Of a DNA stretch of 64,000 bases, positions 12,071-27,120 are shown piece after piece (the stretch's first letter is position 1; each line of letters begins with the position of its first letter). This stretch comes from Brassica napus. Taxonomy: Eukaryota > Streptophyta > Magnoliopsida > Brassicales > Brassicaceae. The DNA lies in NCBI RefSeq assembly GCF_020379485.1, contig NC_063448.1, forward strand, positions 22,467,726-22,531,725, in the 5' to 3' direction. Position numbers and translations under genes: made by a program. The notes below the pieces were generated by a model. That model made no database searches. It saw only the letters and a program-made list of their open reading frames with translations, and was not told the DNA's origin.

Positions 12071-12685
12071 AAGAGTGATAAGGAAGATTAATTAGTGTTT
12101 TATTATTCTCCTTCTTCCTCAATGAATTTCAACTATTATTGTTTAATCACCAAAAACTTGTTTGACAAATCATGCTCCGCACAACAAAACGTATAGCGTA
12201 GGTGCCGTTTCGCTCATCAAAGCTAAAATTACGTGTTTTTAGTAATAAAACCATTACATTTTGAATTGTTTTATAAATATGTTTAGCAAATAACTAGTCA
12301 ACTTAAATCTTTATTAATGACAATTTTCAAGTAGAGTCATCAAATGTGGATGTAAATAATAAAAACATTGCCTTTATATAAGATAAAAGTTATATGCTTT
12401 TATAACTTCAACAAATCCAAATCGACAAATCTAGAAATCTCCTAATCAAAATCAGGGTTCTTCTTTCGTTGATAAAGCCAGTCAAACTTAGATAAGTCAA
12501 ATCTAGAATGGAATATGGTAAACTGAAATATTTGTGACTGACATAATACCAATATTTTGTATATCTATTTGTGCAAAATTGATTTTAATTTTTCAGTGTG
12601 AAGAGCTTTATCCATTGCATAAGTCTGTGCGTTCGACAGATCGCCATAATTAATCTTTGTGACCATCTACCCATGTACTGCACAA
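12071..12685. other. AT-rich spacer between F-box remnants
   Basis: The first codons complete the reading frame of F-box remnant 1, with a stop at 12076-12078. The rest is AT-rich and I see no gene, repeat or structured element in it. It may include the lost 3' untranslated region of remnant 1 and the decayed N-terminal part of remnant 2. Confidence 0.4.
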
Positions 12686-13440
12686 GGTGTTAACATTTGG
12701 AGGATGTCAAGGCTGGAGAGACATTAAAGGCACCATGGGACAATATAGACCCATATCAGTGGGAGTATGCATCAACGGTTTTATCTACTATGGTGCTTAT
12801 AATTCAACTGATGTTATGAATCCAGTTATTGTGTACATATTTTGATGTTAGATCTTAAAAAATAAGATTTATTTAAGCACATGGGCATGTTGAGTGAAGA
12901 TTGCTGGGATATATAGACATTTATACTATCAACGATTCATGGGGAGATTAAGGTTTGTGCTAGCGACGCACGCCTTTTGTGGAGATTATATGGGTAAAGA
13001 GACGTTTCTACTAGCGAGGCTTTAGATATTGTGGAGGTACAGAGACGTTTGTACTAACTGGCGATGCCTTAGAAATTGCATGAATGTAGAGATGGACTAT
13101 TGTACTAATGACAGTATCTGTTTATACACAAATATCCATATGGGGATGGATTGAATATAATGGGAAGCTAGCTTCTATCGTGAGGGAACCTTATGATTCC
13201 AAAGTTTCGATTTATGGATGTGTGTTCCCTCCTCTGCGTGATATTCTGTTTAGAGCAACAAAATACCCAGGCACCAACAAGGCTGGTGAGATCATTATGG
13301 TCCCACACACGTGTTGTCATACGAGGTCCAACCATTCTACATTTTCTACTACAATGTCAGAACAAACAACGTCCGGAAAGGTGTGCTCTTAGGAATTGGA
13401 GACAAGACGATGAAGACTTTGGAAGCGTATATGTTATATC
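12686..13440 (+). pseudogene. F-box protein gene remnant 2 (FBA domain part)
   Basis: A second copy of the FBA-type region lies in the same orientation. Recognisable pieces are VLTFGGCQGWRDIKGTMGQY and VGVCINGFIYYGA (12690-12800), GWIEYNGKLASIVREP (about 13150) and GTNKAGEIIMVP (13272 onward). The last part, about 13330-13430, lies in two frames. The pieces are separated by stops, a frameshift after about 12845 and about 200 bp of unrelated sequence with short repeats (12950-13100). No F-box is visible upstream. With remnant 1 it indicates a former tandem pair of F-box genes, a common arrangement in this family. It is not expected to make a functional protein. Confidence 0.7.
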
Positions 13441-13923
13441 CGTATCGCACATCAACATGTTGAGAGTATTGCTTTTCTTAATATATAACCTAACTTGAAA
13501 GCCAAATGTATGAATAATGCAAGAGATCGAGCATGGTAAACTCTGTTTTTCTATTTACTTATCTTTTCAACATTTCCAAGTCTTAGGTTTTCAACAGAAA
13601 AGGCTTATTTGTCATTTTTATAACCTGTCAAACAAATTGAGAAAGATCATTTCCAATCTACAACGCGTCAACACCATGTATGAATTGCTTGAGAGTTGTC
13701 AAATACACAACTAAACATGATTGTGGATGCAGGCCAGATTTAATGCACAGGAAAATATATTTACTATTAGAGTCAAATATTTTCCAACTATATAATTTGT
13801 AACTGGTTTTATTACTTCCTTGAATCATACATAAGTTTCCAAATTAATAGCTGATACAAAAACTTTGAAATTAACCTCAAGTAATATGTGAGAAGCTAGG
13901 CCTCAATGAGTGTCATCATGTAT
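13441..13923. other. Spacer, 3' flank of the proline-rich gene
   Basis: AT-rich sequence with no recognisable gene. The right part is the probable 3' untranslated region of the minus-strand gene that ends at 13924. Confidence 0.4.
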
Positions 13924-14352
13924 TTATGGAAACCCTTGAGGGATACTTGGGACAGAAGGCAACCAATTATCGGATTCATCAAATCTTGGACCAAATGGTT
14001 CGGAAGGAGGGGGCTGATCTAAGAACGGTAAGGGCGGAAAATCAGGGAGAGAGTGCCAAACCGGTACAGGAAACCTACCCTTTTCAAGATCGGGAAATGT
14101 TGGCGGCCGCGGAAGGAGTGGCAAATCAGGCTGAGGCGTCACTATTGGTTCCTGGAAAGACGGAAAGTCAGGGAACCCAAGGTCGTGTACCGGTGAATTA
14201 CGACCGGAAGATGGATAATCATCAGCGCTAATCTGAGCTACATTAGCCTTGGATGATCTCACTAGTCGTGATGAAAATATTTCTTTGGAGTCGAGGATTA
14301 AGAAAAAAGTTAACACGATGATGTATCTAAGCACAAGTGACAGTGAAGCCAT
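13924..14352 (-). CDS. Small secreted proline-rich protein
   Basis: This is a single-exon open frame of 142 residues with ATG at 14352 and TAA at 13924-13926. Residues 1 to about 23 (MASLSLVLRYIIVLTFFLIL) form a clear hydrophobic signal peptide, so the product should enter the secretory pathway. The mature part has no cysteine. It is rich in proline, phenylalanine and leucine with acidic residues, including repeated P-x-FP and PLLP-like words, and ends PSIPQGFP. It resembles the small hydroxyproline- or proline-rich cell-wall proteins of Brassicaceae, but I cannot name a function. In A. thaliana I recall a small protein gene of this kind (At1g30795) between F-box genes and JMJ18. The same order here supports a real gene. 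No lesion is visible. Confidence 0.7.
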   Translation of the reverse strand: MASLSLVLRYIIVLTFFLILDSKEIFSSRLVRSSKANVAQISADDYPSSGRNSPVHDLGFPDFPSFQEPIVTPQPDLPLLPRPPTFPDLEKGRFPVPVWHSLPDFPPLPFLDQPPPSEPFGPRFDESDNWLPSVPSIPQGFP

Positions 14353-16533
14353 TTTTGTATTAGTGTGGATTAAAATGATGTTTAGTCCTTTGTGCGATCA
14401 TAGGGTTCATGAAGTTTCAAATTTATAGGTTTGAATTTAAGTTGTTGACGATTGTAAAATCTTCGTTATATATTTTGCATTGTGTTCCTACTTTCCACCA
14501 AAGCATATGCTAACATCAAAAGTCAAACGTCATGTCAACTACGAGTGTTTTGACCAGGATCAACCCGAGATAATTCCAACTGTGTATCCCACTCCCACCC
14601 AATTGGGTCAACGGGCACACACTATATGGTCTTATTTTTTTACAACCAAACCCATATCGAACAGAAAAGAAAAAAAAAACATGATTAGATTTCAATTTTT
14701 CTAGATTCATAAATAAAATTGAAAATTTTCCAAAGAGCCAACACCAAACTTAACCTCGTAAAACATGGGGTGATCACCATCCCTCCTGGATGTCTTGGCG
14801 GACTCTCCGGCTAAACTCTGGTGGACAGTCATTGGCGCTAGTCGAATCCTCTCGAGGCTCTGGATACCAGGGTCATCGAAAAGAAAAACACTTGTCAAAC
14901 AACATTTTATTTTCATAACGATTCAGAAAACTGAAACTGAAGCGATCTCTTTCTTTCTTTAAGAGCAACATTAACCGCTACTACTTGTGAGGTTTCTAAA
15001 AAAAATATATTAATATTTAACTATTTTAGTTTTCTTGAAACACGTTGAAACATTGCTCAAAGGACAACTGTCTTTTTAAGTACCAAACGGGTTATAAAAG
15101 ATTACTAATTAAGAAATTTTGTGTTGTTTATCTTTCCTAAATTATTATTCTTCATTTATTTTTATTTTTAAGAACTCCTTTTCATCCCACCTTGGAAGTG
15201 CTCTAAAGTTTTCTATAGATTATAACTGTGAAAACTCTATGTACCATAAACAATTTGTTAGCACTGTTCTCTCTTTGTCAACAACAAATGTTTTATTATT
15301 ATTATTACATATAGTATTAGTTTTAATATGTTTATAGGCTCTTTGATGCGGTCACATACATGCAAGTTGAAATTTAAATGGTGCGTAGTTGCGTACTAAG
15401 TTGTTTAATTGGTTCTCATTCCTTCATAAGTCATTATCTTAGACTATCAATTTAATTTGATGACATACTTTTCTATTGACGTGCAACCCAAGCCAAATTT
15501 TGTTAGAACAATTTAGAGTACAGTAAAGCCAAAAACTGGCTAAAGAATCAGCACCATATATTAAATAGGTCGATTCCATTTATGTCTCAAGGAACCAAAA
15601 CAACAATCTGTGGGTGACTTATCAAAGAGTTTTCTTCCCAAGCATCGTTTGTTCATCTTCTTGTCTACACACGTGGTAGAGGAATCTTCTTCTTTGGTAA
15701 CCAATCTGGACATGACAATACGTTCCGTGACCTTGAATTTATACCTCAAAGTGTGCTCATATCTAAAAAGAGTTTATTGCTCAATATCTTTAGTTTGTAT
15801 ATATGTTGCTCAAAATCTAAAAATAATTTTTTTTTCTTTTTTCTCCAAATCCAAAGTAAAGGAATAACGTACCATACCTGTTATAGAATCAGTACTTCAA
15901 GTGCCAGTGGCTTTTCATTGATAATCAGGGGTCATGTGAAGCTCAACAGCACCAGTAAGGTTCCAGGGTTAACACTTACAAAGCTCCAGCAACTGCGTTG
16001 AAAGTAGCATAGACCACCCTTCTCCCCTCTGGACAAAGGAAGTCACTACAGATTAAACTTAATGTCCTTAGCTATTGATCAATCACAAAAACAAAGAAAA
16101 CAATTATGGTGTGCCAACTAATCGGACATGAGCATAGCGAGATGAAACATTAGCCTATCACGCCCAAAATATTAGTGGTTAATATGTATGTATTATTTGG
16201 CCCTAAATGATTAAGAGAGGAAAATATTTGTCTGGTAGTACAGTTAAATTCTACAGTTTCCACATTGAGCAATACGAAGAATTGAAGAATTTTGTATTAT
16301 TGGCATTAGCGAAAGAATCGAACATTTTTTACCTAGTTTTACACTTCTAACGCTAAGGTTAGGTTATTTGTTTACTGAAAGTTTGCTGAGGGAAAACGAA
16401 CAAAAGATTCTGAATAAAATGCTCCCAAGAAAAGAAAAGAATCAGAAAGAAACTTCTTCTATCTATCCAGAAGGTAAGTCACTATTGGTTGCTCAGAGTT
16501 TGGTAAAAGTCCTTGTTGCTGTTTGAGCTTCTT
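14353..16533. other. Intergenic region between the proline-rich gene and JMJ18
   Basis: The left end is the promoter side of the proline-rich gene. A minus-strand frame at 14707-14916 (words such as SLAGESAKTSRRDGDHP) has a more balanced base composition than its surroundings and may be a fragment of an unknown coding repeat. A second minus-strand patch at 15561-16010 looks like two short exons. The part next to 16534 is the probable 3' untranslated region of JMJ18. A. thaliana has a fasciclin-like gene near this place; I could not identify one here. Confidence 0.35.
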
Positions 16534-20233
<3,700 letters not shown>

Positions 20234-21586
20234 AAGGATTCAAATCACTCCACAGAGAAGCTAAGTTTCTTCGATTGAGAGCCAACGAAACTGAGAAAAA
20301 AAAAAGATAAGACAACGATGTTATAGAAAACATATATATCCAGACGTTAGACAAGTTAAAAGGCCTAACCCTAATTGAATTCAGTGGATCAACAACACCA
20401 ACACCAAACTGAACAAACCAAAAAAAAAATTAATTCACAGGAAGACGAGTTTGAGAATTTCACAAGAAATAAAATTATTATTATTTTTGCAGATTTTGTT
20501 TACCTAATATTGCAAACGAGAGCGCTTCAAAGTTTGCCTAATTAATGCTTAGCAATTGAATTCGCAGTTAAAAACAGAAATACCCAAATCTGGGAAAATT
20601 AATGAGAGGGAATTAATTGACCTAGCCAGTAACCGAATCACAAGGAACACATATACAGATATATACAAAAACTCAACCGAACTTAACCAGCAAAAGGACT
20701 CATAAATTTCGATTAAATTAAAATATTAATTAATTAATTAAAGGTTTAAGAAAAAAAAAAAAAGGAAAGGTCGAAAAGAGATGGAGTTTACCACCTCAAA
20801 TGAACGGCTGAGATTTTTGTGATTTCACGAGTTTTTTTACTTATGGAATATAAAAAAAAGTCGAAATATCGGAACTTGTAAATTGTACGATTGGATAAGA
20901 AAAAGGAAAAAATGAAATAAAAATGATTAGAGATGAGAGACAGAGAAAGACAAGAAAATGATTCGAAGATTAGTTTTCCCTGGGGGACAACGATGAAACC
21001 GGAGAACACCCGCACGCACGCACACAGTTTTTAACGGATCAGCGCTAGATCACTAAGCTGACGACACGGTCCACACAACTTACGGTACGATCCTTCTCTA
21101 CATGTATTTTCACCATATTACCCTCAAGTTTTCTCTCTATTTGCGGTTGCATGCCATTATTCCTTTCTTCCGTCATCGTTGTCCTCGTCTTCGTCTTCAG
21201 GGTTTTTGTTTCTCTCCGCGTCGGGAAAAAAAAGAAGTAGTGTTACTTTGACCGTTTCTTTTTTTTTTTCATTTGAAACTAAATCTTTGACCGTTTCTTC
21301 TTTCTTACGAAAACGCGAATATAATTGAAATTTCATTTTTACCCCGTCATTTACTATTTCTTCTTTTTATAAACTGTTACTACTTTTGGAATAGATCATA
21401 AAAGGTACAAACAGTTAAAAATGGTAGATTGAATAAATTTAGATAAAATCAAGTTTGACTGCAAAAATCACTAAAATGCATAATGAAACAATGAGGAAAG
21501 CTAAAAGAAACAAAAAGTGCAAAACTAAGAAGATCAACTGTGAAGTACAACAGAGTACTTTTTAAATCGATCAGAGACGAGTCTTC
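20234..21586. other. JMJ18 leader and promoter region; 3' flank of the zinc-finger gene
   Basis: Upstream of the JMJ18 start codon the sequence is A-rich and has a TTAATTAA-type repeat at about 20719-20742. It probably contains a 5' untranslated region, possibly split by an intron. A denser pyrimidine/purine patch at 20990-21240 may be close to the transcription start. No ORF has family features. The right end is the 3' flank of the next minus-strand gene. Confidence 0.4.
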
Positions 21587-22938
21587 TTATTTTTCTGGTT
21601 CTGTCTTGTCTTCTTCTACTTTTCTCTTGTTTGCGCTCATTCCAGGAGGACAATCCCTCACCTGACCAATAAAACACCAATAAGCACAATGCGTTAGAAA
21701 TGGAGAATCTTTTACCGTAACAGATTGAAATTAGAGTAAAATAATTCTATACGTATCGAATTTCCACAAAAATAAAAATAAAGTAAAGGTGGGTGATTAC
21801 AAGTCGAGCAACATAATCAGCTACGAAGGCGCTTGTGCTCTCACTCTCAGGGTTTGGCTGCAAAAAGCGTTATTATTATTTATAAAAGCAAGATCCTAGC
21901 TAGTACTTATCAAAAAAAAAGAAAGATCCTAGCTAGTACATTGCAAGGGAAACAAAAGATAACTCACGGTAAAAGGAGAAGTTGCAGTTGATTCAGTTTC
22001 TGCATTAGCTTTACGGTTCCTCCGGTTAACCCGGTTAGTTTGAGGATGAAAAACGCGGTTAACTTGATGGGGAATAAGGGGGTTAGTTTGAGGAACAACC
22101 CGGTTAACTATAAAAGGATTAACCAGGTTGACATGAGGAGGATTAACCAGGTTGACACGAGGAGGAATAACCGGGTTAGTTTGAAGAGGAGAGCTTCTTG
22201 ATATTTAACCCAGTTACCTTCAAAAGGACCAACCCCGTTAACCTGAAGAGGAACAAACTGGTAAAATGAACTATCCCCATCATTTGTTTCCTAAACAAAA
22301 AAAAAAGTAACATTAGGCATCATGAAGATATTGCAGACAACTCATTCAACTTACAAATGATAATATAAAAAGGGAGAGACTTTACCTGTGGATGTGTGAT
22401 GTGTTTGCAGGGATAACATTTAACAGATCGATCATCCTTTTGATATATGATTGTTGCATTACATCCACCACAGACCAGAGATTTAAGACTAGGCATAGGA
22501 CGCCAGGAACTACAACAAGGACATTTCACTGTTCCTCCTGTGCTGCTTCTATAAGATAAATTAGCCTTACAGTTTTTACATGGAAGCCTAGCTGCAATCA
22601 GATGCCCTGTAATAACAAATCAAGATCTTAATTAACGATTCGATTGAGAAAAAAAGACCATTGCTATAACTTACAACGAATGAATAGAAACAGTTTGGTT
22701 TATAGATATATACCGAGATGAGGTGTGAATGGAACGTGACATTGTGGACAGATGACTCTTAGTCCTCCTGTTCCAAGCTCAGCAAAATGATATCTTCCTC
22801 GTCTGTTTGCTTGGTTCTGCATAGCTCTGAGAACACACAAACCAAAGAAGATTTAACAATCTAGAATTTCGAAACATCAAAGGGAAGAGCAAAAGATTTT
22901 GTTTACCTTGAAGATGATAAAAGAGTGTTTTTGATCAT
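21587..22938 (-). CDS. LSD1-type zinc-finger protein with octapeptide repeats, frameshifted
   Basis: Six exons on the minus strand with GT-AG introns: 22938-22907, 22826-22714, 22606-22386, 22290-21968, 21857-21801, 21661-21587. The first three encode 122 residues with paired cysteines C37/C40, then C58-x2-C61-x15-C77-x2-C80 and C94-x2-C97-x14-C112-x2-C115. These resemble the LSD1/LOL zinc fingers of plant cell-death regulators. Exon 4 is a tandem repeat of about 24 bp encoding units like PPxVNxVN. Its length is 323 bp, so the frame does not carry through. The break is near 22190-22205, where GCTCTCCTCTTC suggests a two-base CT gain. In the first frame translation stops at 22108-22110, about residue 182. 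The last exons resume a sensible frame and end VRDCPPGMSANKRK...EPEK. It is either a pseudogene or a truncated product. I cannot name an orthologue. Confidence 0.65.
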
Positions 22939-23182
22939 ATGAAAAGAGATTATGAGTTAAAGCAAAAGGGTCTTTGTTGGTCCTTTTATTAACCATGAAC
23001 AGTCATAAACGTACGTTAAGCAACTCTTCATGTATAGAACTTTAATGTAATTTTATTAACTTGGAGAAATTCTTATCTATTTTAGCTTAACTTTTCCCAT
23101 ATATAAAAATTCGTAAAAGAATGAACATGAAAATTCGTCTCCATTTCTCCATTGTACGTAGAAAAAAATAGAATAAGATCTT

Positions 23183-23395
23183 TTATTTTAAACACATCCA
23201 CCCGCGCCTTATACAAATACATCATTTCTTAAAAAATGTTTAAGACGCGGCTGGATGTGTTTCAAATAAAGTATATATGTATGTGTAGTCAAATGTATCT
23301 TATTCTTTTCAAAAATTTGTTTTATGCCAAATGCACATCATTGTTTAAGACATTAGTGTTTAAGACGCAGTTGGATGTGTTTCAAATAAAATAGA
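23183..23395. repeat. Inverted repeat plus extra direct copy (MITE-like)
   Basis: The left arm (TTTAAACACATCCACCCGCG) is the inverse of the right arm (GACGCGGCTGGATGTGTTTC). Together they could form a hairpin with a short loop. The right-arm sequence recurs about 120 bp downstream as GACGCAGTTGGATGTGTTTC. No target duplication is clear. Confidence 0.5.
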
Positions 23396-23500
23396 TGTAC
23401 AAGAGATTTGTTTAATTAGGAGTTTAAGATGATTTGTTTTAAAATGACAAATTTATTGTTATACAAGCACAATTTTTTTTAAAGTCAGTGTTATAGAATT

Positions 23501-23730
23501 ACTATTTGATAAATTGCGTTTGAAATCCAATGTCATTAAATATTTTAAATTATAATTTTCAGAAGTCTTCTTATTATTTTAGAGTGTTTAGCTAGAGTTT
23601 CTTAGTTTAAAATTTAAAAATACTATTTGATAAAATGTTTTGAAATCTAATGTTATTGAAAATAGTTTAATTTATAATTTTCAGGTGTTTTCTAATCATT
23701 TTAGAATGTTTAGGTAAAGTTTCTTTTTAA
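23501..23730. repeat. Two-copy tandem duplication, unit about 120 bp
   Basis: Both copies start ACTATTTGATAAA and continue through a TATAATTTTCAG core to an AAAGTTTCTT-like end, with scattered differences. It is non-coding, and the divergence indicates an old duplication. Confidence 0.6.
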
Positions 23731-25479
23731 AAAAAAAATCAAATCTCATAATTTTATATGTGATTTTAGAATGGTCTAACGAAAATCATGTTAAAACTCA
23801 ATTGATCTAAAATCATTAAATTTACTAAAAATCGATTCATTTCAAACTCTAGACTTAATACACTCCATGTAATAATATTTGTTATTAATATGTGTTTCTT
23901 ATTCAAACTAAACTTTGGGGTAGTAATAAGGGTGATTTTTTGAAATGTACATAGTAGAAGAAAAATTATGCATTGGTATGTGTGTCAATTTGGTATGATA
24001 TTGGATGAGTTTCTCCTTCTCCGTGCGTGATCATTCGTCAAGGCAATGTTGTATATAACACTATAATATAATTGTTAAATATATAATACAGAACAATCAT
24101 TTAACAACAACTAACACTATGTGGAGAGAGGGAGAGATTCTAAAGCTGCATTTCTATTATATGTTTCTCAGATAGAATAGCACACAACAAACTACTACAT
24201 TTCATTTTGAACTGTTCATGTTCTCCAGAGTTGGTGGATAACAATCATAAAGTGTTTTGATAAAAAAACAATCATAAAGTGTAGGAAAACATACGATTTG
24301 CGGAGTAGTCAGTGGCACTGTCGCCGGAGTTTTCCATCTTTTTCAATTATGAAACTTAATATCATATCCTATACTATACCATATTGTATTTCTACATGGT
24401 ATAATCTTTGTTTTACCGATTGAAAGTGTTTAACACCTTTTTGGCCATTATCGATTTTCAATAATATAGTATTGTATGTTGTTGCTTGTATTTCCTAGTC
24501 TTAATCAATAAATATAAACTATTTGATTCATAAAAATGATACAACAACAAAATATAACATATGTCTTTTACTGTAAAACTATATTTCTATTTTATGTTCA
24601 ATAAATAAAATAGAACTAAACAAATTTTACATTTTAGACAAATAAGAATCGCGAGGCAGAAGAGAAATATGATTAGCAGAGTGTTGGTTGAGTTGCCAAA
24701 GTTGATGAGAAAAAATAAACCACCGCATAAGATGAAAGAGAAAAATAAACGTTGAGAAAAGGTAAAGAGAATACGAGTGGTGATGGTGGTCAGAGGAAAC
24801 AGTGGAGACAATGCCGACAATGGTGGAAGCAATGATGGTTGTAAAAAATAAAATAATTGGCATATGTGATGGTAGTGTTACAAATAGAAATGACTGAGGC
24901 GGAAAAAAATGAAATGGTCGGAGATGGAAGAAGATAAAATTATTAACGTAGAAGAAAAGAAAATATCTGGTGTGTGTAATACCAAAAAGTAAAAAATCAA
25001 TTAATACATGATCTATACTATATTAAAAGGGTTATATGAACATCAGAGAGTGTGTCCACGTAGGCTTAAAAAATCAACCAATGAAAAACTTGATTTTTGC
25101 CACGTCACGTCAGCTTATTAGAAAATGAAAAAAAATTGGGTTCTTTGTGTCGACTCATCCTATTTCGTTTTGGCCCAAATCGACCCACTTCCAAACCCTA
25201 ATATCGTATGGAAGTGTCTATCAGTTCTGACTCACACCCTTCGTCTTCTCCTTTTCATGTTCATTATCTCTGTTACTGCGATCCATATCCTATCAATCAA
25301 TATGTTCTTCACTCCCATCTTTATGGATTCTTTTCAACTCCCTTTTTATTTCTTTTTTTCCCCATTAATTTCAACCCTAAAACAGGGATCTGAAACAGTA
25401 CAATCGTCCAATGTACCAGAGAAACGTCGGCTCTAGGTTACAAGGCTTCAACCTCAGTCACAAACAAACAATCTAATAG

Positions 25480-26320
25480 CAGAGAGGAGAATGGTATGAG
25501 CAAAAGAAGGCTCGAGAAACTGAGTCCCGACCCCGAATTGAACACCAGCAGTCGGCATTCCGGTGGGCCGCGACTTCACGATGGGGCGTCCACAATCAGC
25601 GCAAGATCCGTCGACAGTTCACCATCATGCTTGATCACCTTCAGAGGAGCCCCGCGGCCGCAAAATGCCGGGATCTGAAGACCCGACTCCAAACCCTAAC
25701 CGCTTCCAGATCATCCGTAGCGCCGTCGTCACACAGGTCCGAGAAATCCGCGCACTCCGCCTTCGTCGTTCCGTTGGAGAGAACAGACCACACCTGAAAG
25801 GAGAGCAACCAGAAGAACCGCCATCCCCTTCGATGGTCCCATCGTCGGCAGTCTCTCTTCACCAGATCCGACACAATAGCTCTAGATCCCGATGATCAAC
25901 TTGTGGTACCGGCTTCTACTCCGTCGTCCTCAAAACAGAGCGTGTCAGCCAGAAGATCCGACAAACCACCAGGACCGTTGAGCTAACGTTGAGGCCCGCC
26001 GCTACAGAGACCTACCCGTATCTCGGAAAAGAAGGAGGAGTGCCTCCAAATAACGCCAAAACGAAACTGTTCCGACAACGTAGAACGAGATCCGAAAGAG
26101 AAAAGGGGTGGGAGACCGCCGACGAACCGACAAAGTCGCCGGAAAGCTGAAACTATGACAATGAGATCCACCGGAAAGTCTCCAGTCGTCCTGTATTTTA
26201 AAGCCATCTCAGCCGAATCAGAACTACTGCCTTCCAGTTCGTCCTGTGACCTATGTTGTTCTCCCATACCAAAAGATCATCATCCACCAGCGTATTGCCT
26301 TCCGGTTCGTACTAGGTTCT
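25480..26320. other. GC-rich segment carried by the Helitron
   Basis: This stretch has a much higher GC content than the rest of the Helitron. It is open for short distances on both strands: 25496-25678, 25665-25895 and 26155-26385 on plus, 25641-25874 and 25983-26267 on minus. No frame has a family motif that I recognise. It may be a captured and decayed host fragment or a common Helitron internal module. Confidence 0.4.
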
Positions 26321-26429
26321 TAAGTGATTTTTTTTTGTCTTCTTTTTTCCACACGTTTGAAACGCTCCCATCATACAACACATGAATAACAACCACTTCT
26401 TATGCAGCTCTGTCACTGTCTATTTAACT

Positions 26430-27120
26430 CTGTAGGATGATGCCGGGCAACATTCAGTTGATTTTTTAAAGAGAATTTATGTTCTTTGACACATGCTCAT
26501 GTTGAGTTTAATGAGTTTGGTGGAAGCTCAATGTTAGCAAAGATGATTTCTACTTGACACCAGCAAATTATATTAAAGAACTTGAGGAAACTATGCTTCA
26601 GATTAACATAGATGGATTCAAGTTACTTCTCTTTATATTCATTTTCTGGGTAAAATCTGGTTTGAGTTATTGAAAAGTCTTTATACTAACGAGAACTATG
26701 CAGTGTCAGATTATTTATGTTGTGGTGAGGTTACGAAGGGAATCTCTAAGAGTATCTGTTCTGAGGAAGAATCATGTTCCTATAAAAGGGCCGTATTATC
26801 TGTTGTAGAGAAGACTCTGGACATGATATATCAGAAGAGTTCATCCCTTAGCAAGGTAGTTTAGTTACCATGTTCATATCTATTTATTTACACAATTATT
26901 GTTTCTGTTTGAAGATCAGGTCGCACGTGTTTGCAACAGCGTAGTTATAATATATACCATCATTGATTCCATTGCTTGGCTTGCAAAGTTAAAGGTGTGC
27001 TCTAGATATTTATATAGTCATAGTTGAACTATATAAACAATGTTAAGACTTATATCTCACTCTAATTATTATTCTTTTGCAGCGCTTATCAGTTTTATCT
27101 TGAACCACCAACTTTTATTG
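26430..27120 (+). other. Possible captured gene fragment in the Helitron
   Basis: Short plus-strand frames, such as the one at 26670-26864, alternate with intron-like T-rich tracts. One such tract ends TTATTCTTTTGCAG at about 27083. The pattern suggests exons of a captured host gene, but the frames are broken and I could not name a family. Confidence 0.3.

Larger units (their letters stand above)
22939..25011. other. AT-rich intergenic region with inverted and direct repeats
   Basis: No gene is recognisable here. An inverted repeat with arms at about 23183-23215 and 23240-23275 shares the core ACACATCCA/TGGATGTGT. A further direct copy of the right arm lies at 23358-23395. A direct duplication of about 110-120 bp follows (about 23501-23610 and 23622-23730). 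The remainder is low-complexity AT-rich DNA. Confidence 0.5.

Noticed and set aside
13926..14231. Plus-strand ORF opposite the proline-rich gene
   Set aside because: It is a shadow frame. The minus-strand frame has a signal peptide, a plausible composition and a conserved position.
14707..14916. Minus-strand 69-residue ORF as a small gene
   Set aside because: The composition is coding-like, but there is no signal peptide or family motif and the context is unclear. It is kept only as a note in the intergenic entry.
25983..26267. Minus-strand 94-residue ORF in the Helitron as a gene
   Set aside because: Other frames are equally open in this GC-rich block, there is no family motif, and it lies within a transposon.
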